A stretch of 48,985 nt of DNA from CAYQZD01 sp964421875 (lineage in GTDB: Bacteria > Electryoneota > Tariuqbacteria > Tariuqbacterales > Tariuqbacteraceae), in contig CAYQZD010000011.1 of the NCBI GenBank assembly GCA_964421875.1, forward strand, positions 1 through 48,985, in the 5' to 3' direction. How positions within the stretch are numbered: the first letter of the stretch is position 1; each line of letters begins with the position of its first letter. The position numbers and the translations under genes were made by a program. This document shows, piece after piece, positions 7,878 through 17,471 of this stretch. The notes under the pieces are model-generated. The model saw only the letters and a list, made by a program, of their open reading frames with translations, was not told the DNA's origin and did not search any database.

Positions 7878-8912
7878 TCAAAACTGTTCCAGAAACCGCA
7901 AATCGTTCTCATAGAACATCCGAATATCGTTCACATCGTATTTCAGCATCGCGATGCGTTCTATGCCCAGCCCGAAGGCGTAGCCGGTGATTTTTTCCGG
8001 GTCGTAAGCGTCGTCGCCGCGTTTGGCGCAGACGGCGCGGAAGACATTGGGGTGCACCATCCCCGAACCGCCCATCTCCAGCCAGCCGCTGTTTTTACAG
8101 ACCCGGCAGCCCTTCATCCCGCAGAAGAAACAGGAAACATCCACCTCTGCCGATGGCTCAGTGAAGGGGAAATAATGGGGCCGGAAGCGGATTTGGGTGT
8201 CCTCACCGAATAGCGCGCGGTAGAATTCCAGCAGAGTGCCTTTAAGCTCAGCCATAGTGACCTTTTTATCCACATAGAGCCCCTCGACCTGGTTGAACAT
8301 CGGGGTGTGGGTCGCGTCAGGCTTGTCGTTGCGGTAAACCCGCCCCGGGGCGACGAATCGCACCGGCGGGGGCTTTTTCAGCATAGTGCGAATCTGCACC
8401 GGCGAGGTTTCGGTGCGGAGCACCCGGTTGTCGGCGACATAGAAGGTGTCGGTTTCATCGCGGGCGGGATGCCATTCGGGGGTGTTCAGCATATCGAAGT
8501 TGTATTCTGTCGATTCCACTTCAGGACCGCGCTCCACGGAAAATCCCATCCGCTTGAAGATGGCGATCATCTCCCCCTCCACCTGAGCCAGCGGGTGCAA
8601 CCCCCCTGCCCTGCCGCGCAATCCTGGGAGGGTGAGGTCGATTTGGGGGGCGGCGGGAGCCTGCTGCTTCCGGGCGCCGGCGATTGCTTCGAGGCGTTTT
8701 TGCGTGGAATCCCGCAGTTCCTGCAGCGCTTTGCCCATCGCGGGGCGCTGGTCGGGAGGGACGCTCCCCATATTCTTGAAGAGGGCGGCGATTTCGCCCT
8801 TGCGGGAAAGGTATTGGGCGCGGAATTTTTCCGCCGCTTCCGGGGAGGCGGCGTTTTCGATTTCAGCGTCGATGCGCCGGGAAAGCTCGGCGATTTGTTC
8901 GATTAGGGACAT
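7878..8912 (-). CDS. pheS: Phenylalanine-tRNA ligase alpha subunit
   Basis: 344 residues (E. coli 327). The N-terminal coiled coil (about 1-90) binds tRNA. Class II synthetase motifs follow: motif 1 around RMGFSVERGPEVES with FDMLNTPEWHPARD; motif 2 FVAPGRVYRNDKPDATHTPM with FNQVEGLYVD; motif 3 GYAFGLGIERIAMLKYDV. It catalyses ATP-dependent charging of tRNA-Phe with PheT. No T-box or leader peptide is visible in the short upstream region. There is no clear Shine-Dalgarno; the ATG fits the family start. Confidence 0.98.
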   Translation of the reverse strand: MSLIEQIAELSRRIDAEIENAASPEAAEKFRAQYLSRKGEIAALFKNMGSVPPDQRPAMGKALQELRDSTQKRLEAIAGARKQQAPAAPQIDLTLPGLRGRAGGLHPLAQVEGEMIAIFKRMGFSVERGPEVESTEYNFDMLNTPEWHPARDETDTFYVADNRVLRTETSPVQIRTMLKKPPPVRFVAPGRVYRNDKPDATHTPMFNQVEGLYVDKKVTMAELKGTLLEFYRALFGEDTQIRFRPHYFPFTEPSAEVDVSCFFCGMKGCRVCKNSGWLEMGGSGMVHPNVFRAVCAKRGDDAYDPEKITGYAFGLGIERIAMLKYDVNDIRMFYENDLRFLEQF

Positions 8913-9029
8913 TTAAATAGATTATATTTTAGATTTGTGAAAACAAAGTTTAAATATAACACATAATGCGGATAGTGTCAAGAAAGGATTGTAGAAGTTG
9001 GTGGTTGGCAGGTGGCAGTCGGTTTTCAG

Positions 9030-9060
9030 TTTTCTGTTCTCTGTCTTCTGTTCTCAGTTC
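9030..9060. repeat. Low-complexity TGTTCTC repeat at the 3' end of the TPR gene
   Basis: Pyrimidine-rich string of TTCTGTTCTC/TGTCTTC units. Its reverse complement recurs at 10503-10530 on the other side of the TPR gene with roughly 22 of 26 matching bases, so the gene is bracketed by inverted copies. The stop codon of the TPR gene lies at its edge. Confidence 0.6.
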
Positions 9061-10423
9061 ACGGCTCTTTGCCGATTTCGCGCAATCTGTCTTTGCACCA
9101 TTCGATTTTATCTTTGGCGCCGATTTGGGTGAAGAGGTCGAGGGCGCGGCGGTAGTATTCTTCGGCTTTAGCGATGTCTTCTTTATGTATGTATAGAGTG
9201 CCTAGGTTGCTATAAACTGCCGCTAATTTTTCTTTACTCCCAATATCATAGAGTATTTTCAACGCATTATTACTAATCTCTTTCGCTTTATCCAGGTCGC
9301 CGCGGGTTTGGTAAATTATGCTAAGGTTAGCGTATTCTGAAGCCATCCCTTCTTTCCTACCCAATTCCTTTTCAATTTTAAGCGATTTCAGATGCATCTC
9401 TTCAGCCTTTTCCAGGTCGCCGCGGATTCGGTAAATAACTCCGAGATTGCCGTAATTAGAAGCAATACCTTCTTTCATACCAAGCTCTTCATAGATTCTC
9501 AACGATTTCTTGTACATCTCTTCAGCTTTTTTCAGGTCACCGCGGATTCGGTAAATAACTCCAATATTACCATAATCGGAAGCCATCCCCTTTTTACTCC
9601 CCAATTCCTTTTCAATTTCAAGCGATTTCAGATGCATCTTTTCAGCCTTATCCAGGTCTCCGTGGATTCCGTATATTATACCAATGTTACCGTATTCTGA
9701 AGCCATCCCTACTTTCCTCCCCAATTCCTTTTCAATTTTAAGCGATTTCAGATGCATCTTCTTCGCCTTATCAAGGTCACCGCGGATTCGGTAAATTATG
9801 CCGATATTACTAAGAGCTATAGCTGAAGCTAACTTCCCTTCCCTGGATACCACTTCATCAGATGCTGAAATCATCTCCTCCGCTAATTTCTTTGATTCCT
9901 CCCAGACTTCGATTGCGGAATCGTAATCTGAAATACCAACATATGCCAAACCAATCAAGTTATTCAAAGCGCATCGTTCACTGGTTTTGGGATTGTGCAT
10001 GAAACCTTCTTTGTAATATTCGATAGCTTTCAGTGTGGCTTCCCGCTTTTGCTTGGAGATTTCAGCCGCACCCAAATCGATTGATTTTTGTATATCAGCG
10101 GCGCGGGCGAGTTCCCGGGTGCCAGCTTCGTAAGCTGCTTTAACATTGGGGTCTTTAGAATATGGGAGACCATCGGTGAAAACGCTGAGCTCTTCACCTA
10201 CAACCTTTTTAATTTCATTGATTGAATCGGGATGCACTTTGTAAACCGTTGGTTTAAAGGCGCGCACAATTCTGATTACGGCAAGAAAGCCAATAATAAT
10301 GGCAATGATGAAAGGAATAAATGAGAATTCTGGGGGTATTGAAGGGATTTTTAAAAGCAGAATAAGTAATCCCATAACCGCACTCGCGATGGCGATGAGG
10401 ATTTCGAGGATAATCCAAATCAA
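9059..10423 (-). CDS. Membrane-anchored TPR protein (paralogue 1)
   Basis: About 454 residues from the TTG at 10421-10423, which follows GGGAGAG by four bases and aligns with the start of the paralogue at 25051; a GTG at 10453 is the upstream alternative. Two hydrophobic helices at the N-terminus (ILEILIAIASAVMGLLILLL; FIPFIIAIIIGFLAVIRIV) anchor it in the membrane. A linker with AAYEAGTRELARAADIQKSI and a helical pair precede at least six 40-residue TPR units of the type YGNIGVIYRIRGDLKKAEEM, ending in WCKDRLREIG. TPR arrays bind partner proteins; nothing shows an enzymatic role. DNA repeats of 120-bp period are nearly identical (for example 9361, 9601 and 9721), which favours unit gain and loss. 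Function unknown. Confidence 0.85.
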   Translation of the reverse strand: MIWIILEILIAIASAVMGLLILLLKIPSIPPEFSFIPFIIAIIIGFLAVIRIVRAFKPTVYKVHPDSINEIKKVVGEELSVFTDGLPYSKDPNVKAAYEAGTRELARAADIQKSIDLGAAEISKQKREATLKAIEYYKEGFMHNPKTSERCALNNLIGLAYVGISDYDSAIEVWEESKKLAEEMISASDEVVSREGKLASAIALSNIGIIYRIRGDLDKAKKMHLKSLKIEKELGRKVGMASEYGNIGIIYGIHGDLDKAEKMHLKSLEIEKELGSKKGMASDYGNIGVIYRIRGDLKKAEEMYKKSLRIYEELGMKEGIASNYGNLGVIYRIRGDLEKAEEMHLKSLKIEKELGRKEGMASEYANLSIIYQTRGDLDKAKEISNNALKILYDIGSKEKLAAVYSNLGTLYIHKEDIAKAEEYYRRALDLFTQIGAKDKIEWCKDRLREIGKEP

Positions 10424-10502
10424 AACACTCTCCCGGATATGATGAATATTCACTCCACTATACCCATAAATTGCATAAATATCAAGAAAATGATAAATTT
10501 AA

Positions 10503-10571
10503 CAGAGAACTGAAGACTGAGAACAGAACAGCGAAAAACCAGCAACGAGAAACGAGTAACGAGTAACGAGA
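10503..10571. repeat. Degenerate GAGAAC / AACGAG repeats upstream of mpl
   Basis: GAGAACTGAAGACTGAGAAC is followed by units of AACGAG(A/T) (four within 10543-10571). The first half is the inverted copy of 9030-9060. The string runs up to the mpl start codon, leaving no clear ribosome site there. Confidence 0.6.
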
Positions 10572-10572
10572 A

Positions 10573-12009
10573 ATGTCTTTTCCATTTGGGAATTCAACGA
10601 ACAGTAAAGGCGGCGGGTGGCGCTTGCCGGGGGAGTTAAAGTATCACTTTATGGGGATAGGCGGAGTGGCGATGGGGAATCTGGCGGCGGCGATGAAGCG
10701 CGCCGGGTTCCGGGTATCCGGGTCGGATATGGGGGTGTATTCGCCGATGAAGGAGTATCTGGCGGAGAGCGGGATTGTCCCGCTGACGCCGTATTCTCCG
10801 GACAACCTCGCAGGCGCGGACTTGGTGATAGTGGGGAACGCGATAACGCGGGGGAATCCGGAGCTGGAAGCGATGCTGCGGCGGCGGATGACCTACACTT
10901 CGCTGGCGGAATTCCTGCGCTGGGGATTGCTGACCGGGCGGAAGAACCTGGTGATAACCGGCACTCACGGCAAGACTACCAGCGCGGCTTTGACCGCGCA
11001 CATCCTGCGCGCCGGGGGGATGGAGCCGGGGTGGATGGTTGGAGGCGTGCCTAATGATTTGCCAGGGGGATTCAATGCGGGGGAGGGGGAGTATTTCGTC
11101 ATCGAAGGGGATGAGTACGACATCGCCTATTTCGACAAGCGGGCGAAGTTTTTGCAGTACCTGCCCTTCGGAGTGATAATCAACTGCATCGAATACGACC
11201 ACGGGGACATCTACCCGGATTTGGCTTCGATTCAAGACGCTTTCGGCAAGATGGCGCGTCAGATACCTGAAAACGGCGTTTTAGCGCTGAACGGCGACGA
11301 TCCTAATCTCCCGGCGGCTTTAGGGGAAGCGCGGTGTCCGGTGTTGACTTTCGGGAGGGGGGATAACTGCCGCTACCGGGTGGAAGGAGGCAGCGGTAGA
11401 ATCGTCCTCTTCAAGGATTACATTAAGTGGGGCGAAAGCGCTTTCACGCCGCCGGGGCAGTATAACCTGATGAACGCGGCGGGCGCAGTCTGCCTGCTGG
11501 ATGCACTGGGGGTGGATAAGGGGGTGATACTTGAGGGGCTGGCGAGTTTCCGGGGAGTGCGGCGGCGGATGGAGCTGGTCAGCGAACCGGATGCGCCGGT
11601 GACTATTATCGACGATTTCGCGCATCATCCTACGGCGGTGAAGGGGGCGATTGCGGCGGTTCGGGAGACTTATCCGGGGCGGCGGCTGTGGGCGGTGTTC
11701 CAGCCCCGCTCAAATACCAGCGTAACCAATATATTTCAGGCGGAGTGGGTTGACGCTTTCAGCGGGGCGGATATTGCGGTGGTGGCGGAACTGCACAGGA
11801 AGGACAAGATACCGGAAAGCAAGCGTTTATCACGGGAACAGTTAAAGTATGACTTGAAGAGGGAGGGCGTGGAAAACTACTTATGGCAAGATGCGGATGA
11901 GATACTTAATGCGATAGGTGAACTGCTGAGACCGGGGGATGTGGTTTTGGTGATGAGCAACAGCGATTTCGAGGGATTGGTGATACGGTTGAAAGAAAGA
12001 TTGACATAG
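10573..12009 (+). CDS. mpl: UDP-N-acetylmuramate:L-alanyl-gamma-D-glutamyl-meso-diaminopimelate ligase
   Basis: 478 residues. Mur-ligase layout: N-terminal UDP-binding Rossmann fold (HFMGIGGVAMGNLAAAMK, GSDMGVYSPMKEYL), ATP P-loop ITGTHGKTTSAALTA, the Mpl-type stretch EGDEYDIAYFDKRAKFLQYL, CIEYDHGDIYPD, and a C-terminal domain with DDFAHHPTAVKGAI. VYSPM, NAITRGNPELE and AYFDKRAKF separate Mpl from MurC, which lacks them. Mpl re-attaches the tripeptide recovered from old peptidoglycan to UDP-MurNAc, so the organism recycles its wall and has meso-diaminopimelate. The start lies in the AACGAG repeat without a visible Shine-Dalgarno; some residues before LPGELKYHFMG may be untranslated. Confidence 0.95.
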   Translation: MSFPFGNSTNSKGGGWRLPGELKYHFMGIGGVAMGNLAAAMKRAGFRVSGSDMGVYSPMKEYLAESGIVPLTPYSPDNLAGADLVIVGNAITRGNPELEAMLRRRMTYTSLAEFLRWGLLTGRKNLVITGTHGKTTSAALTAHILRAGGMEPGWMVGGVPNDLPGGFNAGEGEYFVIEGDEYDIAYFDKRAKFLQYLPFGVIINCIEYDHGDIYPDLASIQDAFGKMARQIPENGVLALNGDDPNLPAALGEARCPVLTFGRGDNCRYRVEGGSGRIVLFKDYIKWGESAFTPPGQYNLMNAAGAVCLLDALGVDKGVILEGLASFRGVRRRMELVSEPDAPVTIIDDFAHHPTAVKGAIAAVRETYPGRRLWAVFQPRSNTSVTNIFQAEWVDAFSGADIAVVAELHRKDKIPESKRLSREQLKYDLKREGVENYLWQDADEILNAIGELLRPGDVVLVMSNSDFEGLVIRLKERLT

Positions 12010-12134
12010 TCTATAAAACAATCGGAAAATGTCAAAATCTCTGAACATATTCTATATTTCAGATATATGGAAACGAACTTGGTTATTAATAATCAATGCC
12101 TAAGATAAATAGGATTTATTCCGCATCACTGATA

Positions 12135-15100
12135 TCACTTTTCCAACATTTCCCGCACTTTCCGTAAGATTGACAGAGGTTGAAACGGTTTTTGCATGAA
12201 GGATATTTTATCCACAATGACGCCCTTTTTAGCGATGACATTATAGGTATAGCCGGACATATACAGCACCTTTATCTCCGGCCAGAATTCCTTTACGCTA
12301 CTGATAAAGTCAGCGCCACTCATTTCGGGCATAATCACATCGGTAATTATTAAATCTATAGGTTTCTCAGATTTTTTGCATTTCAGATAACCCACGCCCC
12401 CGTTCTCTGCTTCAATAACCTTATAGCCGTACTTTTCGAGTGTGCGAACCGCAATGTTTCGCACGCCTTCCTCATCTTCCACCACCAATACGGTTTCATC
12501 GCCATACAGCATATCTTCGGACAATAACTCCTGACTTACAGTTTCAGCCTCTTCCTCAGTTTTAGGCAGATAGATTTTGAAAGTAGTTCCTTCATAGGGT
12601 TCGCTGTAAACATAGATGAATCCCCCGCTTTGCTTGACGATGCCGAATACGGTGGAAAGCCCCAGTCCGGTTCCTTCACCGGCGGCTTTAGTGGTGTAAA
12701 ACGGATCGAACATCTGAGATTTGACTTCTTTAGTCATCCCGCAGCCGGTGTCGCTGACCGAAAGCATAACATAAGAACCAGGCTCCACCTCCGGGCGAGT
12801 GGTCGCATATTCATCGGTTAATTCCATATTCACGGTTTCGATGGTCAATGTCCCCCCTTCCGGCATAGCGTCCCGCGCATTCACACACAGGTTCACAATT
12901 ATTGACTCAAACTGTCCGGAATCGACTTTTACCCTCCAAAGGTCATCCGCCAAGAACGACTTTAAATCGACATCCTCTCCGATAACTCGGCGCAGCATCT
13001 TTTCCATATCACGCACCAAGAAATTCAGGTCCAGGACTTTGGGCAGTAATTGCTGCCGGCGGCTGAAGGCGAGCAATTGACCGGTGAGTTTTGAAGCGCG
13101 ATATGACGCTTTTTCAATCTGTCTCAAATCACGCGCCAGAGGGTCGTTTTCATCGAGCGACATCATCGCCAGTTGCACATTGCCGCCGATTACGGTCAGC
13201 AAGTTATTAAAATCGTGCGCCACTCCTCCGGCCAGGCGGCCCACCGCTTCCATTTTCTGAGCCTGACGGAACTGTTCTTCCAGATGCTTCTTTTCCGTAA
13301 CATCGCGCAGTATTCCCTGCACCGCCGTCCCTCCCCTATAGGGGACATACGACACCGAGGCTTCAAATTCTATTTCTCTGCCGTCTTTTGACAGGCCTGT
13401 GAACTCATATTGATGAGGAGGTTCCTCGCCCCGCTGCGCCATTTTGTCCCTTTCCTTTATCAGGGGAATGCTCTTAGTAGCCACCAACTGCAAGAAGTTA
13501 AATTCAGGCGCCTGCGCCTCCTCCAGCGTAACACCTAACTTCTCAGAAAAACTTTTATTTATGATTTCAAACTTTCCTTCGTGAAGCAAGTAGAAAGCGT
13601 CATTAGACTGCTCTATTAATAAACGGTATTGTTCTTCAGAAGTACGCAGGGCTTCTTCCGCCAACACTCGTTCGGTAATATCGGTCGCCACACCAAGCAC
13701 ATAATCAGGTTCACCTTTGATAGCCAATGGCACTTTTACGGTTTGAAACCATTTTTTCGAACCATCCTTTGTGGTCAAAAATTCTGCAGCCAAGAACTTG
13801 GTTTTTCCATTTCTGATGGTTTTCCGGTCGGTGTTGGTGAAAGAATCCGCTTCCACTTTTTTCAAACTTTGCATACCAGCCAATTCCAAGTCAGTCTTAC
13901 CAACCATATCCTCGGGCTCAACTGAATATAATCCCGCAATCGCCTCATTCACCAGCACATACTTGCCGGCGCTATCCTTGACAAAAATACAGTTAGGGCT
14001 AGTATTGATGACCTTTTTAAATAATCCCTCACTATCTTTAAGAGCTTCTTCCGCCTTTTTACGGTCTGAAATGTCCCGGCATACGCAGAACACCAGTTTC
14101 TGCCCCCCTATCGTTGCCCCATTGGTGCTGATTTCCACATCATAAATAGAGCCGTCCTTCCGGCGATGCTTGGTTTCAAAATGGTCGCCGGTTTCATCCA
14201 CTTGATTAACCATTTCCAATAAATGCTCGCGAGTCCATTGAAAGTCCCAATCCCACATATGTAAATTTCGAACTTCCTCGACGGTGTATCCAAGCATTTC
14301 AGCGTAACGTTGGTTAGCTTCAAAAACCGCGCCGTTCCGGTCAAGCACAACAATACCGTCTCTGGATTGGTCGATTAAGATTCGCCTTCTAACCGCCTCT
14401 TCGCGCAACGCTTCCTCCACCCGCTTGCGTTCGGTGATGTCGCGGTAGATTCCATATACCGCCAGTTGATCACCTTTAAGCATGATGGGATTACCAAGAA
14501 TTGAAACATGGATTTTCTTACCATTTTTACTCTGGCGGACAGTTTCGATTTGTATTGCTTTTCCTGCAGCGACATCGTTAGTCGCTTTCATACCTTCATC
14601 TTTCAATTCTGCAGGCACAATCAGATCGTTGATTTTTTCCCCAATCGCTTCAGTGGATGAGTACCCAAACATCTTTATGAATTCACGATTTATACTTTGA
14701 ATTCTATCTTCATTATCCAAAATCACGATAGCTTCAGGCGCGTGCTCAAATAGTTCCTCCAGATATACTTTTTGAATCTGCAGCGCCTCTTCCGCCCGCT
14801 TGCGCTCGGTGATGTCCATAATCTGAGCCACGGTTTTCAATCTTCCCGCAGAATCTTTGATCACCGTGGAGCTGATTTCCACTCTTCTCTTAACACCGTC
14901 TTTCCTCACTATATTGAATTCATACCTGGGCGGAACCTCCTCGCCTTTTTGCCTTCTGACATAACGGTCAGCCACCAGATTCTTACTTTCCTCATCGAGA
15001 AAGCTCCGGAAATCTTGCCCAACTAATTCTTCTCTGCTGTATCCCAGAATTCGGGTGAGCTCATCATTCACATACTCGAATTTGTAGGATTCGTCCACAA

Positions 15101-17198
15101 TCAGAATACCCGCTTGAGAATATTCTACTATCGACCTAAATCGTTTTTCACTTTCCCTCAACGCCACTTCCGCCAGCTTGCGTTCGGTTACATCGAGAAT
15201 AATACCTTCGTAGGCGATAACATCTCCGTCCTTGGCGCGTCTAATGACAGTCATATCCTCGACCCATCGAGTCTCACCTTCCCGCCGCACTATTCGATAA
15301 GGGGCGTGTGTATATGATTTTGTGGATTGGCTGGCGCTGTTTTGAGCGACTTCTTCAGCTACACGTTCAATATCATCGGGATGCACCACATTAGCATAGG
15401 GAACCTTACCTGACATAAAATCCTGCGAAGTCCATCCAAAAATGTTTTCTGTGTTTTCCGAAGCAAACTCTACCGGCCATCCTTCGGCGTTCTTCCAGAC
15501 AAAGGCGATTGCAGGACTTCGAACGATTATGTCATTGGCAAGGCAAAGCGCTTCCTCCGCCCGCTTGCGCTCGGTGATATCATGGGCTGTCCCCATAGTG
15601 CCGATGATATTTCCATCGTCGTCCTCGACGAATTTTGCGCTGAAAGCGAGATTAATTTCCCTACCGTCCTTGCCGATATGAACGGTCTCGAACTCTTTTA
15701 CCGTTCCCCCTTCAAGGAGTCTTGCGAACTCCTTCATATCCCTTTCAGCGTATTCAGGTATCTGGAATTCTGTGAAACTCTTACCGAGCATTTCTTCCAC
15801 CTTGAAACCGAAGACATCCTCCCAGGCAATGTTAAGGTAGATATATTTTCCTTCAGAGTCGCACTGCCAGATGAGGTCTTGCGAAGTTTCCACCAGGTCG
15901 CGGTAGAGGATTTCGGATTCCCTCAGCGCCTCTTCCGCCAGCTTACTTTCAGTGATGTCCCGACTTTCGGGAATCAGATACAGCGCTTTCCCATCTTCGC
16001 CGACAACGGGCTTAAGTGAAAAATCGAAATAATGAAGATCGCCGTCTTCGGAAGAATGGGTGACTTCGCGTCGAACACCCTCACCTTGCGCTGCTCTTGT
16101 AACAGCATCGCGGAGCCAGGCCTTCAATTCCTCGGAATGGCTCCACCAAGGCGTATCCCAGAATGGCTTGCCAACGACATCAGCTTCGTTTGCGCCGATG
16201 AAATCGAGTGCGGTTTTATTGGCGGCGGTCAATGTGCCATCAAGAATCACTACGCCGGCAAGTTGGAAAGTCTGATTAAACATATTGCGAAACCGTATTT
16301 CACTTTCCCGCAGCGATTCCATCGCCCTTTTTCTTTCAGTTATGTCGGATACAAATCCCTCCAGATACAATAGACTACCTTCTGCTGAGAATATCCCTCT
16401 TCCTTTTTCCCATACCCATTTTGTTTCATTGTCAGCTGTAATAATTCGATATTCTATTGTGAACGGCATTTTTTGCTCTAAAGCTTTTTGCACCTCACCC
16501 CACACATATTCCCGGTCTTCCGGATGGATTATTTTCCCGTAGGATTTTTTTGCGTTTTCGATGAAATCATCCTGGTCGTATCCCGTGAGATTAAAACATC
16601 CTTTACTAACGAATAGTGAGGTCCAATCCCGGTCGTTCCTGCAGCGATAAGCCATTCCCGGCAGGTTGCTCATCAAGGTCGAAAGCGTCCTTTGACTTTC
16701 CTTTAATGCCTCCTCCGCCCGTTTTTGTTCAGTGATATCCTGCGCTACACCTCTGAGTCCAACGATTTCACCATTTTTCTTAATAATGTTTACTAAAAAA
16801 CCAAACCAACCCACAGATCCTTCCTTGTTGACGAAACGTAATTCAACATTAGTGGCCTCCGCGCCTTCTTTCAACTGTTTTTGAAAGACCGTATGAGTTC
16901 TCCGCTTATCTTCCTGATATACAAATTTCAAGTAGAAGCGCCCTATGATTTCCTTTGGGCTGTAACCCAGCGCTCTAATGGCGGCTTCGTTGACATAAGT
17001 GAATCGCCCGCGGCGATTTACATTAAAGATGATAGCCCCTGTTCCCTCAATTATACTGCGGTACCTGTCTTCACTTTCCTTAAGCGCTTCCTCCGTCCGC
17101 CTACTTTCTCCCTCAGCCTTTTCAAGCTGTTTGACCTGCTTTCGCAGGGCTTCAAGCTTTTCGGTAAGCTCCGCTTTTGTCCTTTTTTCGTTTTGCAA
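12135..17198 (-). CDS. Hybrid histidine kinase with ten PAS domains
   Basis: About 1687 residues from the TTG at 17196-17198, which follows GGAG by eight bases; a TTG at 17261 is possible but has no ribosome site. A short coiled coil is followed by ten successive PAS domains, each ending in a D-I-T-E-R-K-R-A-E-E-A-L type linker. Then come a dimerisation/phosphoacceptor domain (RLAGGVAHDFNNLLTVI, His about 1330 in this numbering), an HATPase domain (NARDAMPEGG, DTGCGMTKEV, GEGTGLGLSTVFGIV) and a receiver domain (VLVVEDEEGVRN, IITDVIMPEMSG, YMSGYT, FMQKPF). There is no membrane segment, so it is probably cytosolic and senses internal ligands, redox or partner proteins. Its last PAS, kinase and receiver parts closely resemble the kinase at 18704, suggesting duplication. 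The output partner is unknown. Confidence 0.93.
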   Translation of the reverse strand: MQNEKRTKAELTEKLEALRKQVKQLEKAEGESRRTEEALKESEDRYRSIIEGTGAIIFNVNRRGRFTYVNEAAIRALGYSPKEIIGRFYLKFVYQEDKRRTHTVFQKQLKEGAEATNVELRFVNKEGSVGWFGFLVNIIKKNGEIVGLRGVAQDITEQKRAEEALKESQRTLSTLMSNLPGMAYRCRNDRDWTSLFVSKGCFNLTGYDQDDFIENAKKSYGKIIHPEDREYVWGEVQKALEQKMPFTIEYRIITADNETKWVWEKGRGIFSAEGSLLYLEGFVSDITERKRAMESLRESEIRFRNMFNQTFQLAGVVILDGTLTAANKTALDFIGANEADVVGKPFWDTPWWSHSEELKAWLRDAVTRAAQGEGVRREVTHSSEDGDLHYFDFSLKPVVGEDGKALYLIPESRDITESKLAEEALRESEILYRDLVETSQDLIWQCDSEGKYIYLNIAWEDVFGFKVEEMLGKSFTEFQIPEYAERDMKEFARLLEGGTVKEFETVHIGKDGREINLAFSAKFVEDDDGNIIGTMGTAHDITERKRAEEALCLANDIIVRSPAIAFVWKNAEGWPVEFASENTENIFGWTSQDFMSGKVPYANVVHPDDIERVAEEVAQNSASQSTKSYTHAPYRIVRREGETRWVEDMTVIRRAKDGDVIAYEGIILDVTERKLAEVALRESEKRFRSIVEYSQAGILIVDESYKFEYVNDELTRILGYSREELVGQDFRSFLDEESKNLVADRYVRRQKGEEVPPRYEFNIVRKDGVKRRVEISSTVIKDSAGRLKTVAQIMDITERKRAEEALQIQKVYLEELFEHAPEAIVILDNEDRIQSINREFIKMFGYSSTEAIGEKINDLIVPAELKDEGMKATNDVAAGKAIQIETVRQSKNGKKIHVSILGNPIMLKGDQLAVYGIYRDITERKRVEEALREEAVRRRILIDQSRDGIVVLDRNGAVFEANQRYAEMLGYTVEEVRNLHMWDWDFQWTREHLLEMVNQVDETGDHFETKHRRKDGSIYDVEISTNGATIGGQKLVFCVCRDISDRKKAEEALKDSEGLFKKVINTSPNCIFVKDSAGKYVLVNEAIAGLYSVEPEDMVGKTDLELAGMQSLKKVEADSFTNTDRKTIRNGKTKFLAAEFLTTKDGSKKWFQTVKVPLAIKGEPDYVLGVATDITERVLAEEALRTSEEQYRLLIEQSNDAFYLLHEGKFEIINKSFSEKLGVTLEEAQAPEFNFLQLVATKSIPLIKERDKMAQRGEEPPHQYEFTGLSKDGREIEFEASVSYVPYRGGTAVQGILRDVTEKKHLEEQFRQAQKMEAVGRLAGGVAHDFNNLLTVIGGNVQLAMMSLDENDPLARDLRQIEKASYRASKLTGQLLAFSRRQQLLPKVLDLNFLVRDMEKMLRRVIGEDVDLKSFLADDLWRVKVDSGQFESIIVNLCVNARDAMPEGGTLTIETVNMELTDEYATTRPEVEPGSYVMLSVSDTGCGMTKEVKSQMFDPFYTTKAAGEGTGLGLSTVFGIVKQSGGFIYVYSEPYEGTTFKIYLPKTEEEAETVSQELLSEDMLYGDETVLVVEDEEGVRNIAVRTLEKYGYKVIEAENGGVGYLKCKKSEKPIDLIITDVIMPEMSGADFISSVKEFWPEIKVLYMSGYTYNVIAKKGVIVDKISFMQKPFQPLSILRKVREMLEK

Positions 17199-17274
17199 AG
17201 TACCGACTCCGGTTTGTTTGTCATAATCAACTATAATAAACGACAATAATACTTGTCCCAATGCAATCTTGTAA

Positions 17275-17294
17275 GGGCGGTTCGCGAACCGCCC
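17275..17294. repeat. Palindromic GGGCGG repeat (copy 1)
   Basis: A perfect 20-base palindrome, GGGCGGTTCG/CGAACCGCCC, preceded by GTAA and followed by CTACCC. It is the divergent member of the GTAGGGCGGA family also found at 26797, 44667 and 47118. It lies just upstream of the ten-PAS kinase. Confidence 0.65.
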
Positions 17295-17343
17295 CTACCC
17301 TAAGAATTTATTTCTATTGAAACAATAACTAATGTCGTTCATT

Positions 17344-17366
17344 AAAAAAGAAGCCCCAAAGGGCTT
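17344..17366 (-). terminator. Rho-independent terminator after the PilZ-like/receiver gene
   Basis: Minus strand AAGCCC-TTTG-GGGCTT followed by CTTTTTT. It lies about 105 bases past the stop of the gene ending at 17472 and would separate that operon from the downstream kinase. Confidence 0.75.
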
Positions 17367-17471
17367 ATTCACTAATCCCCAAGAGTGACGCAAATCCACA
17401 GCTTGCAAGGCTGTTTTGTTGGTGATTTAACGGTAAAGGTTGACAATTAGGTCAGTTATCATAGGCGGGGC

